Shown: positions 43,854 to 53,696, counted from the stretch's first letter. The stretch is 64,000 bases of DNA from an uncultured Acidobacteriota bacterium (GCA_902826605.1 CADEFM010000008.1:62001-126000); one strand, 5' to 3'. Notes: generated from the sequence alone by a model not told the origin. Numbers and translations: made by a program.

Positions 43854-44478
43854 GAACCAATTTTGGCACTAGCCGTTCACGAACGTCCGCCACTGGCAGA
43901 TCTTTCCAATAGCGCGCCAGATTTTCTGAAGTTGTGAAGGAACGCGGCTCCATGCGATCAATGTACAGCTTTCCATTCAAGTGATCGATTTCGTGCTGCA
44001 ATATGCGCGCGAACCAGCCCCGCCCTTCGATCCGCTGAGGTTGAGCATCCTCATCCAAATATTCAACCTCGACGCTAAGTGATCGGCGCACTAACGCACC
44101 AAAACCACTGACACTTAGGCAGCCTTCGAAGAATTCGGCGGTCTCCTCAGAGGCATGGACGATGCACGGGTTAAACGCAACAAAGAACGGAACTTCCTCG
44201 CGCTGCCGCTCCAAGAGCTGCTCCGGAGATGCGCCACGTAAATACTCGGCCCGATCTTCGATTACGGCAAGTTGTAAAGAGAGTCCGACTTGGGGCGCGG
44301 CCAGCCCCACTCCCGGAGCATCCCGCATAGTGTCCTTCATCCGGCTTGTGAGCTGCTGCATCTCGCGAGAGCGAATTTCCTCGGGAGTGACCGCACGAGC
44401 AGGCATCCGTAACACCGGATCACCCGCCTGCACGATTTTGAAAGTGGCGCCAACGAAAAGCGGGGGGGACCCGCTCAT
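43846..44478 (-). CDS. def: Peptide deformylase
   Basis: 210 residues with all three motifs: [20 protein letters not shown] and QHEIDHLNG (metal ligands Cys, His, His and catalytic Glu). It removes the formyl group from new proteins. An insert ([18 protein letters not shown]) before the third strand and the SGF in motif II, rather than SIPG or SVPG, suggest a divergent or secondary deformylase. Its start overlaps the stop of the FAD oxidoreductase, so it is translationally coupled to it. Confidence 0.92.
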   Translation of the reverse strand: MSGSPPLFVGATFKIVQAGDPVLRMPARAVTPEEIRSREMQQLTSRMKDTMRDAPGVGLAAPQVGLSLQLAVIEDRAEYLRGASPEQLLERQREEVPFFVAFNPCIVHASEETAEFFEGCLSVSGFGALVRRSLSVEVEYLDEDAQPQRIEGRGWFARILQHEIDHLNGKLYIDRMEPRSFTTSENLARYWKDLPVADVRERLVPKLVQK

Positions 44479-46130
44479 CGAGCGACCTCGCTAGGGGTCT
44501 CCTCTTTCGGTGCGTTTCGAATCGCATCGCCAGAAGGCTGGGCGTTCGGCTCACCTTTGTCTTCGTGATAATCCTGTTCGGTGTTCACTGCCCAGATGTT
44601 CGATTTGTCCACGCGTCCAACAGAAATGTTGTCCACGGCGGTCATGGCCGTCAGCATCGAGTGATCCTGGTTGTTGTACTTGTGCATGCCGTTCCGTCCC
44701 ACCAGGAACAGATTTTCGAAACCGTCGAGGTACTCACGCAACTCGGGAAACCGGTTGTACGCGCCAAAATAGGCCGGGTACGTCTTGGGCTGACGCACGA
44801 CGACGGCGTCAAGAACGTCCTTCGTTGAAATGATGCCGATCTTCTCCATCTCGTTCGCGGCCAGCACAATCATTTCGGCGTCCGGTAATTTCCAGATGTC
44901 ATCGGTCTCGTAGCAGAAGTATTCTAGTCCCAGCCACACTTTGCTGGGATCCGCCACAAGATACGGACTCCAATTATTGAAGATCTGCACACGCCCTACC
45001 AGCACATCAGGCTCTTGTATGTAGATCCAGTTGTCCTTCAGCAGGCCGCGGCCGGTGGGCGTTTCCTCGGTGAGCTGCAGCCGGTTGAGCAGCACGCCGA
45101 CCGTGATGAAGTCGCGATAGATCAAACCTTCGCTTACTTCTCTTACCGGCGGGGGAACCGTGCAATCCAGCGCGCGCACCAAATCCCGCATCGGCATGGT
45201 GGAAAATACATAGTCGCCATAGAAGCGCCGCTTCTCTCCAGATTCGTGAATTGCTTCGACCCCGGTTACACGCTTGCCTTCGGTAATCAGTCCGGCTACG
45301 CTCCAGCCCATCAAGATCTCGCCGCCACGCGCCCGAACGTCTTCCGTGACAAACTCCCAAAGTTGACCTGGGCCCAGCTTTGGATAGAGGAACTTCTCGA
45401 TCAAAGACGTTTCCGTCGCCTTCTGCTGCAAGCCTTTGCTGCCGCCCGCGATCTTCTTGGCGATATGCATGAGCGCCTTCGCGATCGACAATCCTTTGAT
45501 CCGTTGAGCGCCCCATTCGGCGCTGATTTCTTGACACGGGACGCCCCAGACCTTTTCGGTGTACGATTTGAAAAACGTCAAGTAAAGTTGCTTGCCAAAC
45601 CGATTGATGAGAAAGTCTTCAAGAGACCGCTCCGGCTTGATCTGCTTCAGCAGACTGGCTGTGTAACTCACTCCGATCTTTATCGTCCGGGTGATTCCCA
45701 GATTTTGGAGCGTCTGAGCACTCAGCGAAATCGGATAGTCGAAGAACTTGCGTAAAAAATAGATCCGCGACTTCCTGTTTCGGATTAGCATCACGCGGTC
45801 GCCCGTGGGTGTGCCATGGCCGCCCGTCGAAAGCGCACGAGTCTTGTTCTGGTAGGAAATGTATTCGGTGGCGTCGGCACTCGCTTCCGGAGGCATCACC
45901 TCCAGCCACCAGTTCATCACCCGATCAGATTTGGAGAAAAAGCGGTGCCCCCCAATATCCATCCGGTTGCCTTTGTACTTAACCGTCCGGGAAATTCCGC
46001 CGATTTCCTGGCTCTGCTCGAGGACGATGGGATGAATCCCCGTCCGGCGCAATAGTTCAAGCGCGGCTGTCAACCCTGCGGGACCCGCTCCGATGATCAC
46101 CGCGGTTTGCTTTTGTACTGGATTCGGCAC
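44475..46130 (-). CDS. NAD(P)/FAD-dependent oxidoreductase, UDP-galactopyranose-mutase-like
   Basis: 551 residues from a GTG start. The FAD dinucleotide fold begins [20 protein letters not shown] and [16 protein letters not shown], with [16 protein letters not shown] and a C-terminal GG-type FAD segment [20 protein letters not shown]. The architecture fits the protoporphyrinogen-oxidase/UDP-galactopyranose-mutase group of proteins often found with polysaccharide genes. Substrate is unknown. It overlaps its neighbours on both sides (def and the 144-residue gene). Confidence 0.85.
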   Translation of the reverse strand: MPNPVQKQTAVIIGAGPAGLTAALELLRRTGIHPIVLEQSQEIGGISRTVKYKGNRMDIGGHRFFSKSDRVMNWWLEVMPPEASADATEYISYQNKTRALSTGGHGTPTGDRVMLIRNRKSRIYFLRKFFDYPISLSAQTLQNLGITRTIKIGVSYTASLLKQIKPERSLEDFLINRFGKQLYLTFFKSYTEKVWGVPCQEISAEWGAQRIKGLSIAKALMHIAKKIAGGSKGLQQKATETSLIEKFLYPKLGPGQLWEFVTEDVRARGGEILMGWSVAGLITEGKRVTGVEAIHESGEKRRFYGDYVFSTMPMRDLVRALDCTVPPPVREVSEGLIYRDFITVGVLLNRLQLTEETPTGRGLLKDNWIYIQEPDVLVGRVQIFNNWSPYLVADPSKVWLGLEYFCYETDDIWKLPDAEMIVLAANEMEKIGIISTKDVLDAVVVRQPKTYPAYFGAYNRFPELREYLDGFENLFLVGRNGMHKYNNQDHSMLTAMTAVDNISVGRVDKSNIWAVNTEQDYHEDKGEPNAQPSGDAIRNAPKEETPSEVAR

Positions 46131-46564
46131 TACTTCTCCCAGGGGTGCGGGTGAGGTCCGTCGTCGCGGTCCTCCACGCGATCATAAAGATGCGAGTCGA
46201 ATGTTGTGCCTAGTGAGAGGTTATACAGGCTGGTTATTCCCAGTCCTTCCCGCAGGTCTTCGTCAAACGCATGTAACGCCGTCAAGTGCGACGCTAGTGC
46301 CGGCACTTCCTTGCCCGACGGCGCACGAAGGAACATCTGGTATCCACCGTGAATCAGGGTGGCGATCTCACCGCCCACCAGAACGCCGGCTTTCCCCAGC
46401 CCTACTTTGCCGTCGCCCAGGTCCTGCACTTGCGCGCCGCATTCCTTACGAATGACTTTCGCGTGGCCGTTGGATTCCCGGGACGCCGTGAAACCATGTT
46501 GGGAGAGAGCGTTCAAACGCTCCTCAAAGGTGGGCACATGCTGCTTTTCGTGACGAAAAAACAT
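46130..46564 (-). CDS. Conserved protein of unknown function
   Basis: 144 residues, no signal peptide or membrane segment. [40 protein letters not shown] and [20 protein letters not shown] suggest a compact alpha/beta domain. A His-rich tail (GPHPHPWEK) follows. Its stop (TAG) overlaps the GTG of the FAD oxidoreductase, so the two are co-translated. I recognise it only as a hypothetical protein of acidobacteria. Confidence 0.7.
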   Translation of the reverse strand: MFFRHEKQHVPTFEERLNALSQHGFTASRESNGHAKVIRKECGAQVQDLGDGKVGLGKAGVLVGGEIATLIHGGYQMFLRAPSGKEVPALASHLTALHAFDEDLREGLGITSLYNLSLGTTFDSHLYDRVEDRDDGPHPHPWEK

Positions 46565-46607
46565 AGAACTCTTAGTATAGTTCGGCGGGACGAAGGATTT
46601 CCTTTAC

Positions 46608-47939
46608 TTAGTCCCCTAAGTCGGCGCGAATCGCATTCGCGATGCTGTGCGCAAAGTGCTCCACACGTTCCAGGTGAGGGCCTTCCACCATGACGCGCGC
46701 CAGGGGTTCGGTGCCGGAAAATCGAACCAGTACGCGTCCCGCATCGCCGAATTCCCCCTCAGCCGCGCGAATCTCTCGGTTTGCGGTATCCAAATCTTCG
46801 AGCGGACGCTTTTGTTTGACCCGCACATTGACCAGGATCTGCGGATAAGTTTCCACCTCGGCCGTCAACTCATCCAGGCCCAGCTTGCTCTCCCGCATGG
46901 CGTCAAACACTCGCAATGCCGTCAGCATACCGTCGCCCGTGGTGGCGAAATCCCGCAGGATGATGTGACCGCTCTGCTCGCCTCCCAATGGGGCATTTCT
47001 TCGCTGCATTTCTTGCAGGACGTACCGGTCACCCACCGCGGTGCGCACCAGTCCAATGTGATGGCGCTGCAGGGCGCGCTCCAGGCCAAGATTCGACATT
47101 ACGGTGGCGACTACTTCGCTTAACTGCCCTTTCTGGTGCAAGGCCCGCGCCAGAATGAACATCACTGCATCCCCATCTACGATTTTGCCAGATGAGGAGA
47201 CGAAGAGCGCCCGGTCGGCATCTCCGTCAAACGCGACACCGGCATCGGCTCGATTGTTGATCACGTGGACACGCAGTCCATCCAAGTGCAGGGACCCGCA
47301 ATTCAAATTGATGTTTTTCCCATCAGGCGCGCCGCCCATCATGCTCACTCGCGCCCCCAGCCGTTCAAACAGCGCAGGCGCGAGATAACTGGCGGAGCCA
47401 TTGGAGCCATCGACGGCGATGTGCATACCAGCCATCCCTTGCGGCATCGAGGCCGCCAGATGCTCCAGGTATTCGGCGTCCAACCCTTCGTCGATCTTCA
47501 GTGATCCAGGCACGGGCGCGACCCCCTTCTTCAGCCGCGCGAATAGCTCGTCCTCAATGGCGTTTTCCTCTTCATCGGGCAGCTTGAATCCGGAATGATC
47601 GATGATCTTGATGCCATTGTCTCGATAGGGATTGTGGGACGCGGAAATCATCACTCCGGCGGCGAACGGACCCACTTTGGCGGCGTGGGCCAAGCCTGGG
47701 GTCGTGATCAATCCGGCGAAGCGCGCGTGCACACCCTCCGAGGCCAAGCCGCCTGCCACGTGTTCCGCGATCCATGGTCCGGATTCACGCGTATCCATGC
47801 CGATCACGATTTCGCTGCTCGAATGACGCGTACGCGCCCACTGCGCGAGGGCGCCGCCCAGCGCGAAAGTGGTCGCCGGATCCAACGGATAGTCACCCGC
47901 CAACCCGCGTATTCCGTCCGTCCCAAAAAGTTGCCGCAT
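46608..47939 (-). CDS. glmM: Phosphoglucosamine mutase
   Basis: 443 residues: start MRQLFGTDGIRGLAGDYPLD, phosphoserine loop VMISASHNPYRDNGIK, metal loop AFDGDADRALF, sugar loop GGEQSGHIIL and phosphate loop RFSGTEPLARVM. It converts glucosamine 6-phosphate to the 1-phosphate for peptidoglycan. The cdaA-ybbR-glmM order is a conserved operon in many bacteria; in Firmicutes GlmM binds and inhibits CdaA. Confidence 0.96.
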   Translation of the reverse strand: MRQLFGTDGIRGLAGDYPLDPATTFALGGALAQWARTRHSSSEIVIGMDTRESGPWIAEHVAGGLASEGVHARFAGLITTPGLAHAAKVGPFAAGVMISASHNPYRDNGIKIIDHSGFKLPDEEENAIEDELFARLKKGVAPVPGSLKIDEGLDAEYLEHLAASMPQGMAGMHIAVDGSNGSASYLAPALFERLGARVSMMGGAPDGKNINLNCGSLHLDGLRVHVINNRADAGVAFDGDADRALFVSSSGKIVDGDAVMFILARALHQKGQLSEVVATVMSNLGLERALQRHHIGLVRTAVGDRYVLQEMQRRNAPLGGEQSGHIILRDFATTGDGMLTALRVFDAMRESKLGLDELTAEVETYPQILVNVRVKQKRPLEDLDTANREIRAAEGEFGDAGRVLVRFSGTEPLARVMVEGPHLERVEHFAHSIANAIRADLGD

Positions 47940-47945
47940 GCGTCC

Positions 47946-48611
47946 TTATTTCTTTCGTTTCGGCTGAATGTCGAGCTTCACTGTTACCGCAGGCGATGTT
48001 TCGAACTGCACCATTCCATCTTCGACCAACGCCCTTACTTCAATTTCGGCAGGCTCCGTCAAATCCCTTAATTGAATTCCGCCGGTTCTTACGCGGGTCA
48101 TCGTGCGCAGTCTTTGCTCCCCTCCCACCAAGCGCACCACCTCGGGGACTACCGACTTCGAAACCAGTTGATAACCGGCAGGGACTTCACCTATCATGTC
48201 CGGCTCTACGGGAACATCCTTGGTTTGACGGTGGTCGACGCGGACACGCAATTGCGCGGGCATGGCGCGCTGTAAAACCACGTCAGTCGGAAGGTTCAGA
48301 TGCGAAGCGTCCAACGTGATGGTCCGTTCGGAAGGCCGAGTCATACCGGCCAGATCCACCACGGCCACCACATCCGCCAGGTTCGGCGCCGTCAGCAGTC
48401 GGGCGGGGCCGCGCAGTTCGAGCATTAAGCTATCCTGTGAGGCCTCTGTGAGCCACATGTCTGCGTTCAAATTCCGATACAACACGGGGGCATTGTGCAC
48501 GGCAACCGCCTCTTCGCGCGGCGCCAGCGCAACCCATAGCACTATGGCGATTGCTAGCGATCCCAGTTTCCAGCCCAGGTTCTGGGGGAGCCACCACATG
48601 CTACGTCTCAC
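47946..48611 (-). CDS. cdaR: YbbR/CdaR-type regulator of diadenylate cyclase
   Basis: 221 residues with one N-terminal membrane helix (LGWKLGSLAIAIVLWVALAP) and extracytoplasmic YbbR repeats (MLELRGPARLLTAPNLADVV, PVEPDMIGEVPAGYQLVSKS). CdaR modulates CdaA from the outer face of the membrane. Its start overlaps cdaA by four bases, and glmM follows six bases after its stop. Confidence 0.88.
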   Translation of the reverse strand: MRRSMWWLPQNLGWKLGSLAIAIVLWVALAPREEAVAVHNAPVLYRNLNADMWLTEASQDSLMLELRGPARLLTAPNLADVVAVVDLAGMTRPSERTITLDASHLNLPTDVVLQRAMPAQLRVRVDHRQTKDVPVEPDMIGEVPAGYQLVSKSVVPEVVRLVGGEQRLRTMTRVRTGGIQLRDLTEPAEIEVRALVEDGMVQFETSPAVTVKLDIQPKRKK

Positions 48612-49426
48612 GTCCCAGCCTGCTTCCAGCGGCGTTCCGCACTCACTTCGACGCGCCGAGTCCGCGTGGAACCATGATGGGTCACCATTTCATGCAAGCG
48701 GTCCAGTGAAACGTCCGGCTCGATATCGCCGCGGAGCGCTACGGCGATCTTGCCAGATTCTTCGGAGACCACAATCGCCAGCGCGTCGGTTTCTTCAGTC
48801 ACCCCTATCGCGGCGCGATGCCGTGTTGCCATGGTCCGAAAGGTTAGCTGGTGTGTGGTTAACGGCAGAAAGCACGCTGCCGCAATGACTCTATCCCGCT
48901 GCAAAATCACGGCTCCGTCATGCAGGGCGCCCTTCGGTTCAAAGATGGAGCACAGCAGATCGCGCGAGACCAGAGCGTCCAAAGGCACACCGCTCTCAAC
49001 AAAAGTGCGCAAGCCGATATCACGTTCGATGACGATAAGGGCGCCCACCCGATGCTCGGACATATGCCGTACCGCAAGAACGATTTCTTCCGCTACTTCT
49101 CTCCGTTCCAGGCGACCCCCTAGTCCCAGCCAGCGTATGTGCCCGATGCGCGCAAGCATCCGCCGGATCTCGGACTGGAACATGACGATGAGCGCGAAAG
49201 GCAGATACGGAGCAAGTGCCGCCAAGACCGTGCGCAATAAGTAGAACTGCGCCCACACGGCGATCAGGTAAGTTGCCCCCAAAGCGCCCAGTCCGATGAG
49301 AATCTGCGCCGCGCGGCGCCCCCGCATTACCAGCGCGAGCTGGTAAATGAGTACGGCTACGGCCAGTACGTCGATGACCGACGTAACGGTGATAGCGGGC
49401 ACATGAGGAAGCGTTAACGGTGGCAT
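48608..49426 (-). CDS. cdaA: Membrane diadenylate cyclase CdaA
   Basis: 272 residues with about three N-terminal membrane helices and a DisA_N domain: GALIVIERDIGLRTFVESG, LHDGAVILQRDRVIAAACFL (DGA motif) and FRTMATRHRAAIGVTEET (RHR motif). Both catalytic motifs are intact, so it should make c-di-AMP from two ATP. c-di-AMP controls potassium transport in many bacteria, and this window also holds Kdp sensors with USP domains. Confidence 0.95.
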   Translation of the reverse strand: MPPLTLPHVPAITVTSVIDVLAVAVLIYQLALVMRGRRAAQILIGLGALGATYLIAVWAQFYLLRTVLAALAPYLPFALIVMFQSEIRRMLARIGHIRWLGLGGRLERREVAEEIVLAVRHMSEHRVGALIVIERDIGLRTFVESGVPLDALVSRDLLCSIFEPKGALHDGAVILQRDRVIAAACFLPLTTHQLTFRTMATRHRAAIGVTEETDALAIVVSEESGKIAVALRGDIEPDVSLDRLHEMVTHHGSTRTRRVEVSAERRWKQAGT

Positions 49427-49480
49427 CGCCTGCCTCTAGTCTAGCCCGCACGCTAAGCATCGCGCGGCGTCTGCGCGAGA

Positions 49481-50050
49481 TTAGAAGCTTATCCCCACCA
49501 GCACAGCGGCCTGATTACGGTTCGATTGCAGATAGTTGCCAGGGCTGTCGAAAAACCGCCGCGTCCATCCGCTATAACGTATCTCCGGTGCAATGCGGAC
49601 GAATTTTAGGCGCAGTTCGACTCCGGCACCCGCCACGACGCCATAATTGTTCTTATTGCTCAGTTCGATCACTTGCGGAATATCGGTTAGCCGGCTGAAC
49701 GCAACGCCGCCTTCGATGTAAGGTTGGATTGGCCCTGACAGTAATTTGTATTTGCCGAGCACCGGAAATTCCCAGGAACTAGCCTGCACGGCCGCACCCG
49801 AAGCAACCGTCGCCCGGTACTCATAGCTCTTATACAGAGCATCGATTTCGATCGCCAGATGCGCCGGCAAGCGCAATTCTATAAAAGGTCCAACCGTGTA
49901 GCGCCGGGTCTCCGCGACATAACTGAATGGATTTGGCGAGCGAATAGAAAATGCGTCATTGAGCGGCACACCAAATTTCAGCCCGGCACTGATGGGTTGT
50001 GCGTTGGCGGCCGCCGCTATGAGAATGAAGGCAAGAAATGTCTTGATCAT
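49481..50050 (-). CDS. Outer-membrane beta-barrel protein, paralogue of the one at 2032
   Basis: 189 residues from the ATG at 50050, which starts the signal peptide (MIKTFLAFILIAAAANAQ). Barrel strands include YTVGPFIELRLPAHLAIEID, SSWEFPVLGKYKLLSGPIQP and VELRLKFVRIAPEIRYSGWT; the last residue is Phe. Motifs are shared with the 2032-2697 barrel. The sequence lacks the longer extracellular loop of that copy (QQTISGATFNQVEVNGATEF). Confidence 0.8.
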   Translation of the reverse strand: MIKTFLAFILIAAAANAQPISAGLKFGVPLNDAFSIRSPNPFSYVAETRRYTVGPFIELRLPAHLAIEIDALYKSYEYRATVASGAAVQASSWEFPVLGKYKLLSGPIQPYIEGGVAFSRLTDIPQVIELSNKNNYGVVAGAGVELRLKFVRIAPEIRYSGWTRRFFDSPGNYLQSNRNQAAVLVGISF

Positions 50051-50113
50051 TTTCGAAGATTGCCTGAACTGTAAGAGATACACTAGCAGCCGAACGTTTC
50101 ATATTCGGCGGGA

Positions 50114-50557
50114 CTATCTTCCGGCCTTTGCGCTGCGGGCGGCCATCGTGGCGAGCTCGTCGCAACGATTGTTGTCCTCATGGTCCGCGTGTCCCTTCGT
50201 CCACGTCCAATGGATCGTGTGGCCGTTCACCACGCGGTCCAGATCTTCCCACAGGTCCTGGTTCACCACCGACTTCTTGGCACTGGTCCTCCAACCGTTG
50301 CTTTTCCAGCCATGAATCCATTTGGTGATGCCATTTTTCAAATATTCCGAATCCGTGACCACTTCCACGTCGCAGGGTTCCTTCAGAGCACGCAACCCCT
50401 CGAGTGCCGCCGTGATCTCCATGCGATTGTTCGTCGTATGAGGCTCAGATCCTGAAACTTCCCGCTTATGCTCGCCGAAACGAATGATGTAGGCCCAGCC
50501 TCCGGGACCGGGATTGCCCAGGCACGCGCCGTCGGTGATAATTTGCACATGTTTCAT
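50114..50557 (-). CDS. rnhA: Ribonuclease HI
   Basis: 147 residues from the ATG at 50557 with AGAGAAATCC upstream; the frame is open to 50707 but the domain starts here. Motifs with the four acidic catalytic residues are present: ITDGACLGNPGPGGWAYIIR, NNRMEITAALEGL, VTDSEYLKNGITKW and HADHEDNNRCDELA. It degrades RNA in RNA-DNA hybrids. The gene is divergent from the TPR gene. Confidence 0.95.
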   Translation of the reverse strand: MKHVQIITDGACLGNPGPGGWAYIIRFGEHKREVSGSEPHTTNNRMEITAALEGLRALKEPCDVEVVTDSEYLKNGITKWIHGWKSNGWRTSAKKSVVNQDLWEDLDRVVNGHTIHWTWTKGHADHEDNNRCDELATMAARSAKAGR

Positions 50558-50570
50558 GGATTTCTCTTCT

Positions 50571-51383
50571 ATGATAAAAGCAATGACTGAGCGGGAACAA
50601 ACATTTGCACCGCCACCCGGAGAACAGCCCGACAAGCCCTTGGTCATGATTCCGGTCATGGCTGAAGACGTCGAACGGCGCAAGCGTAAGATCGTGCTAG
50701 CGTGCATCGTTTGCGCAGCCGCTTTATCAGGCGCCGCTTGGCTTATCTACCAACGAATCAACGATCCCGTGGAAGCGCGCCAATCCTATGACGCGGGAGT
50801 CCGGCTTATGCGGGCTACACGGTATGAGGAAGCCATTCTGAATTTCGACCGCACCATCCAGATCCGTCCGGAGGCATTTGACGCCTACCTTGTGCGCGCT
50901 CGCACCTATGTGTTGCAGACGAAGCCCGAGCAGGCCATCGCCGACTACACGCGTGCGGCGGAAATGCGGCCCGCCGATCCCGCCGTTCTGGTGGAACGCG
51001 GCTTTGCGTATTTAGGCAAGCGCGACGCAACTCGCGCGCTTGCGGACGCCGAGCACGCACTCAAGCTGAACGGGCAATTGGCCCAGGCGTACAGTCTGCG
51101 AGCCGCTGCGGAACGCGTCACAGGTAATTGGACCAAGGCGATCGACGACTACACGGAGGCTATCAAGTTCGATGCGCGTCTGGAATATTACGTTCAGAGA
51201 GCCTCAACCTATCAGTCGCTTGGCCGGCACGCGCTCGCACTCGCGGATTTCAATCGGGCCCTTGAATTTGAGCCCGGTCAGCCAACTTTTTATTTCGCAC
51301 GCGCTCAGTCGAGAGCGGCACTCGGCGACATCGAGGGATCGAAAAAGGACATCCTGACCGGCCGCAAGATCGACGGTTGGTAG
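50571..51383 (+). CDS. Membrane-anchored TPR protein
   Basis: About 270 residues. A short cytosolic N-terminus, one membrane helix (IVLACIVCAAALSGAAWLIY) and about five or six TPR units (ARQSYDAGVRLMRATRYEEA, AFDAYLVRARTYVLQTKPEQ, DPAVLVERGFAYLGKRDATR, QLAQAYSLRAAAERVTGNWT). TPR arrays hold protein partners; the topology puts them on the extracytoplasmic side. The start at 50571 or 50583 cannot be decided, since neither has a clear ribosome site. Confidence 0.8.
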   Translation: MIKAMTEREQTFAPPPGEQPDKPLVMIPVMAEDVERRKRKIVLACIVCAAALSGAAWLIYQRINDPVEARQSYDAGVRLMRATRYEEAILNFDRTIQIRPEAFDAYLVRARTYVLQTKPEQAIADYTRAAEMRPADPAVLVERGFAYLGKRDATRALADAEHALKLNGQLAQAYSLRAAAERVTGNWTKAIDDYTEAIKFDARLEYYVQRASTYQSLGRHALALADFNRALEFEPGQPTFYFARAQSRAALGDIEGSKKDILTGRKIDGW

Positions 51384-51385
51384 GC

Positions 51386-52435
51386 CTAGCCCGCCACAGT
51401 GAGTTCCTGTTCAAAGAACGCGTCGACCAGGTCGAGAATCGTTGTGGCATCGTGCGCGTGATAAATTTCCGCGCGCAACTTCGATCCGTTGCGCACGCCA
51501 TGCGTAAAGTAGGTGGCAAATTGCTTCATCTTGCCGACTGCATCGCTGTTGCACAGTTCAGTAACTCCGTGCGCGGCGAGCATTGTGTAATAGTGACGCA
51601 TTAGATCGTAGCGCGCACTCTCCGGCGGCGTGTCATACGCGCCCGTAACCGCGTACTGCTCGATTTGACGGAAGATCCACGGATTCGAAGATGCCGCACG
51701 CCCTACCATCACGGCGTCACAGCCTGTTTCTCGCGCCATGCGAAAAGCGTCTTCCGGGGTAACAATGTCGCCGTTTCCGATCACAGGAAGCTTCACCGCT
51801 GCCTTGATTTCGGCGATGCGCGTCCAGTCTGCCTTGCCGCTATATCCCTGTTCCCTCGTGCGCGGATGCAAGGCCACCGCTTGCAGACCGCAATCTTCCG
51901 CGAGTTTGGCCATGCGCACCGCGACCAGTTCGGTATCACTCCAACCAGCACGAAATTTCATGGTCAATGGAATATCAATCGCGGCGCGCACGGAGCGGAG
52001 AATTCGTTCCACCAGCGGCAAATCCCGCAGTAAGCCGGAGCCTCCGTTGCACGTTACCACTTTCTTCACGGGGCATCCGAAGTTAATATCCACGATATCG
52101 AAGCCCTGGTCCTGGCAATATCGGGCGGCATCGGCCATCACTTCCGGGTCCGATCCAAACAACTGCGCCGAGATAGGGTGTTCTTCGGGTTCAAAATGCA
52201 GGTAACGGAAAGTCCGGCCCGGCTTCACGGTTTTGCCGGTAATAGCGGCCGCCGCGGCTCGCTTGGCCGTGGCCACCACACCGTGGGAACTGGTGAACTC
52301 CGTCATAATCAGCCCACAGCCGCCCTGTTCCCGAATCAGCCGCCGGAAGACCGTGTCGGTGACGCCGGCCATGGGCGCTAGGACGGTCGCCGGAGCGATC
52401 CGCACGGGGCCGATACTGAAACTTCGAGGGACCAT
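51386..52435 (-). CDS. dusB: tRNA-dihydrouridine synthase, DusB type
   Basis: 349 residues from ATG 52435. TIM-barrel segments VLAPMAGVTDTVFRRLIREQ, DINFGCPVKKVVTCNGGSGL (catalytic Cys in the GCP motif), LPVIGNGDIVTPEDAFRMAR and GCDAVMVGRAASSNPWIFRQ are the FMN-binding and catalytic motifs of Dus enzymes. It reduces uridine to dihydrouridine in tRNA. The gene follows fabD after seven bases. Confidence 0.93.
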   Translation of the reverse strand: MVPRSFSIGPVRIAPATVLAPMAGVTDTVFRRLIREQGGCGLIMTEFTSSHGVVATAKRAAAAAITGKTVKPGRTFRYLHFEPEEHPISAQLFGSDPEVMADAARYCQDQGFDIVDINFGCPVKKVVTCNGGSGLLRDLPLVERILRSVRAAIDIPLTMKFRAGWSDTELVAVRMAKLAEDCGLQAVALHPRTREQGYSGKADWTRIAEIKAAVKLPVIGNGDIVTPEDAFRMARETGCDAVMVGRAASSNPWIFRQIEQYAVTGAYDTPPESARYDLMRHYYTMLAAHGVTELCNSDAVGKMKQFATYFTHGVRNGSKLRAEIYHAHDATTILDLVDAFFEQELTVAG

Positions 52436-52442
52436 GTGTACT

Positions 52443-53378
52443 TTATGCGGAAGCCGCCGCCTGTAACTTCTCCCAGTCGGCTGCCTCACCAAACTTCACA
52501 CCCGCGAGCGACGCATCGATATTGCGAAGCAATCCCGTCAGGACGCCGCCTGGTCCAACTTCCATGAATCGTGTCACACCGCTTGCCACAAGCACGCGTA
52601 TGGAATCGGCCCACAAGACCGGGTTCGGAACCTGCTGGTATAAACCTTCCCGCGCCGCCGCGGCGGTTCGAACTTCGTGCGCCTGCCAATTATTAATGAG
52701 CGGGACTGCAAGGTCAGCAAATCGTGTAGCATCTAATTCGGATTTCAGGCGTTCCTGAGCGGGGCGCATCAGTGCGCAATGGAACGGAGCGCTCACCGGA
52801 AGTATCACCACGCGCTTGGCGCCTGCGGATTTCGCCAGTTCGGCGGCCCGCTGGACAGCGCCCGCGTGGCCCGCGATTACGAGCTGATCCGGAGAATTTA
52901 GGTTTGCCGCGCTGACCACCTCACCCTGCGCTGCTTCCGCAATAATTGCTTCCAGTTTTCCATCGGGTAGCTTCAAAAGCGCCGCCATCGCGCCCACTCC
53001 CTCCGGCACAGCGGACTGCATGAATTGTCCGCGCTTGCGCACCAGCCGCAATGCGTCCGCGAGATCTAGTGCCCCCGCCGCGACCAGCGCCGAGTACTCG
53101 CCCAAGCTGTGCCCGGCCACGAAGTCAGGCGAAACACCACGGCTCGCCAGTACACGGTACGCCGCGATGGAAACCGCCACCAGTGCGGGTTGCGTGTTCT
53201 CCGTGAGTTTCAGCTGTTCCTCGGGGCCTTCGAAACAGAGCTTCGAAATGGAGAATCCAAGGGCTTCATCGGCTTCGGCAAACACTTGAGCCGCCTCGGG
53301 ATGGGCGTTCGCCAAAGACTGACCCATGCCTGCGAATTGGGAGCCTTGGCCGGGGAAAATAAAAGCGGTTTTCGACAT
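52443..53378 (-). CDS. fabD: Malonyl-CoA:ACP transacylase
   Basis: 311 residues: FPGQGSQFAGMG, nucleophile Ser in FVAGHSLGEYSALVAAGAL, the His in SAPFHCALMRPAQ and a C-terminal VGPGGVLTGLLRNID. It transfers malonate to acyl carrier protein for fatty acid synthesis. The other fab genes are not in the window; its operon partner here is dusB. Confidence 0.95.
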   Translation of the reverse strand: MSKTAFIFPGQGSQFAGMGQSLANAHPEAAQVFAEADEALGFSISKLCFEGPEEQLKLTENTQPALVAVSIAAYRVLASRGVSPDFVAGHSLGEYSALVAAGALDLADALRLVRKRGQFMQSAVPEGVGAMAALLKLPDGKLEAIIAEAAQGEVVSAANLNSPDQLVIAGHAGAVQRAAELAKSAGAKRVVILPVSAPFHCALMRPAQERLKSELDATRFADLAVPLINNWQAHEVRTAAAAREGLYQQVPNPVLWADSIRVLVASGVTRFMEVGPGGVLTGLLRNIDASLAGVKFGEAADWEKLQAAASA

Positions 53379-53449
53379 GGAACGGGTCTACTACGAGTCT
53401 AGTACAGCGGGACTGTTCATACCCACCCCACTGCTGTTATAGTGGGGTT

Positions 53450-53692
53450 GTGAAACGCAAACGCGCACCGGTTGTTCCCACGGATGCTTCCGCGGCTCCT
53501 GTGGTTCCGGAAACCCTTCTGAATCAAGCCAAACGCGCCATTGAGACCGATCATATCGTCCGTCCGTCACATTGCACTGTCTGCGGAGATGAGACGACGT
53601 CGAGCATCGGCGAAGGCCTGTGTTGGGTGTGCCGCCGCCTGAAGGTTTCCGCGTGGCGGGACTCCGATTCACAAATGCCCGCGCAGGAATAG
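53450..53692 (+). CDS. Small protein with two CxxC pairs
   Basis: 80 residues from a GTG with GTGGGG upstream. An unstructured Pro/Ala-rich N-terminus leads to HCTVCGDETTSSIGEGLCWV, CRRLKVSAW: a four-Cys zinc-ribbon-like motif. Divergent from fabD. No function is assigned; it may be a nucleic-acid- or protein-binding zinc module. Confidence 0.6.
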   Translation: MKRKRAPVVPTDASAAPVVPETLLNQAKRAIETDHIVRPSHCTVCGDETTSSIGEGLCWVCRRLKVSAWRDSDSQMPAQE

Positions 53693-53696
53693 GCTC

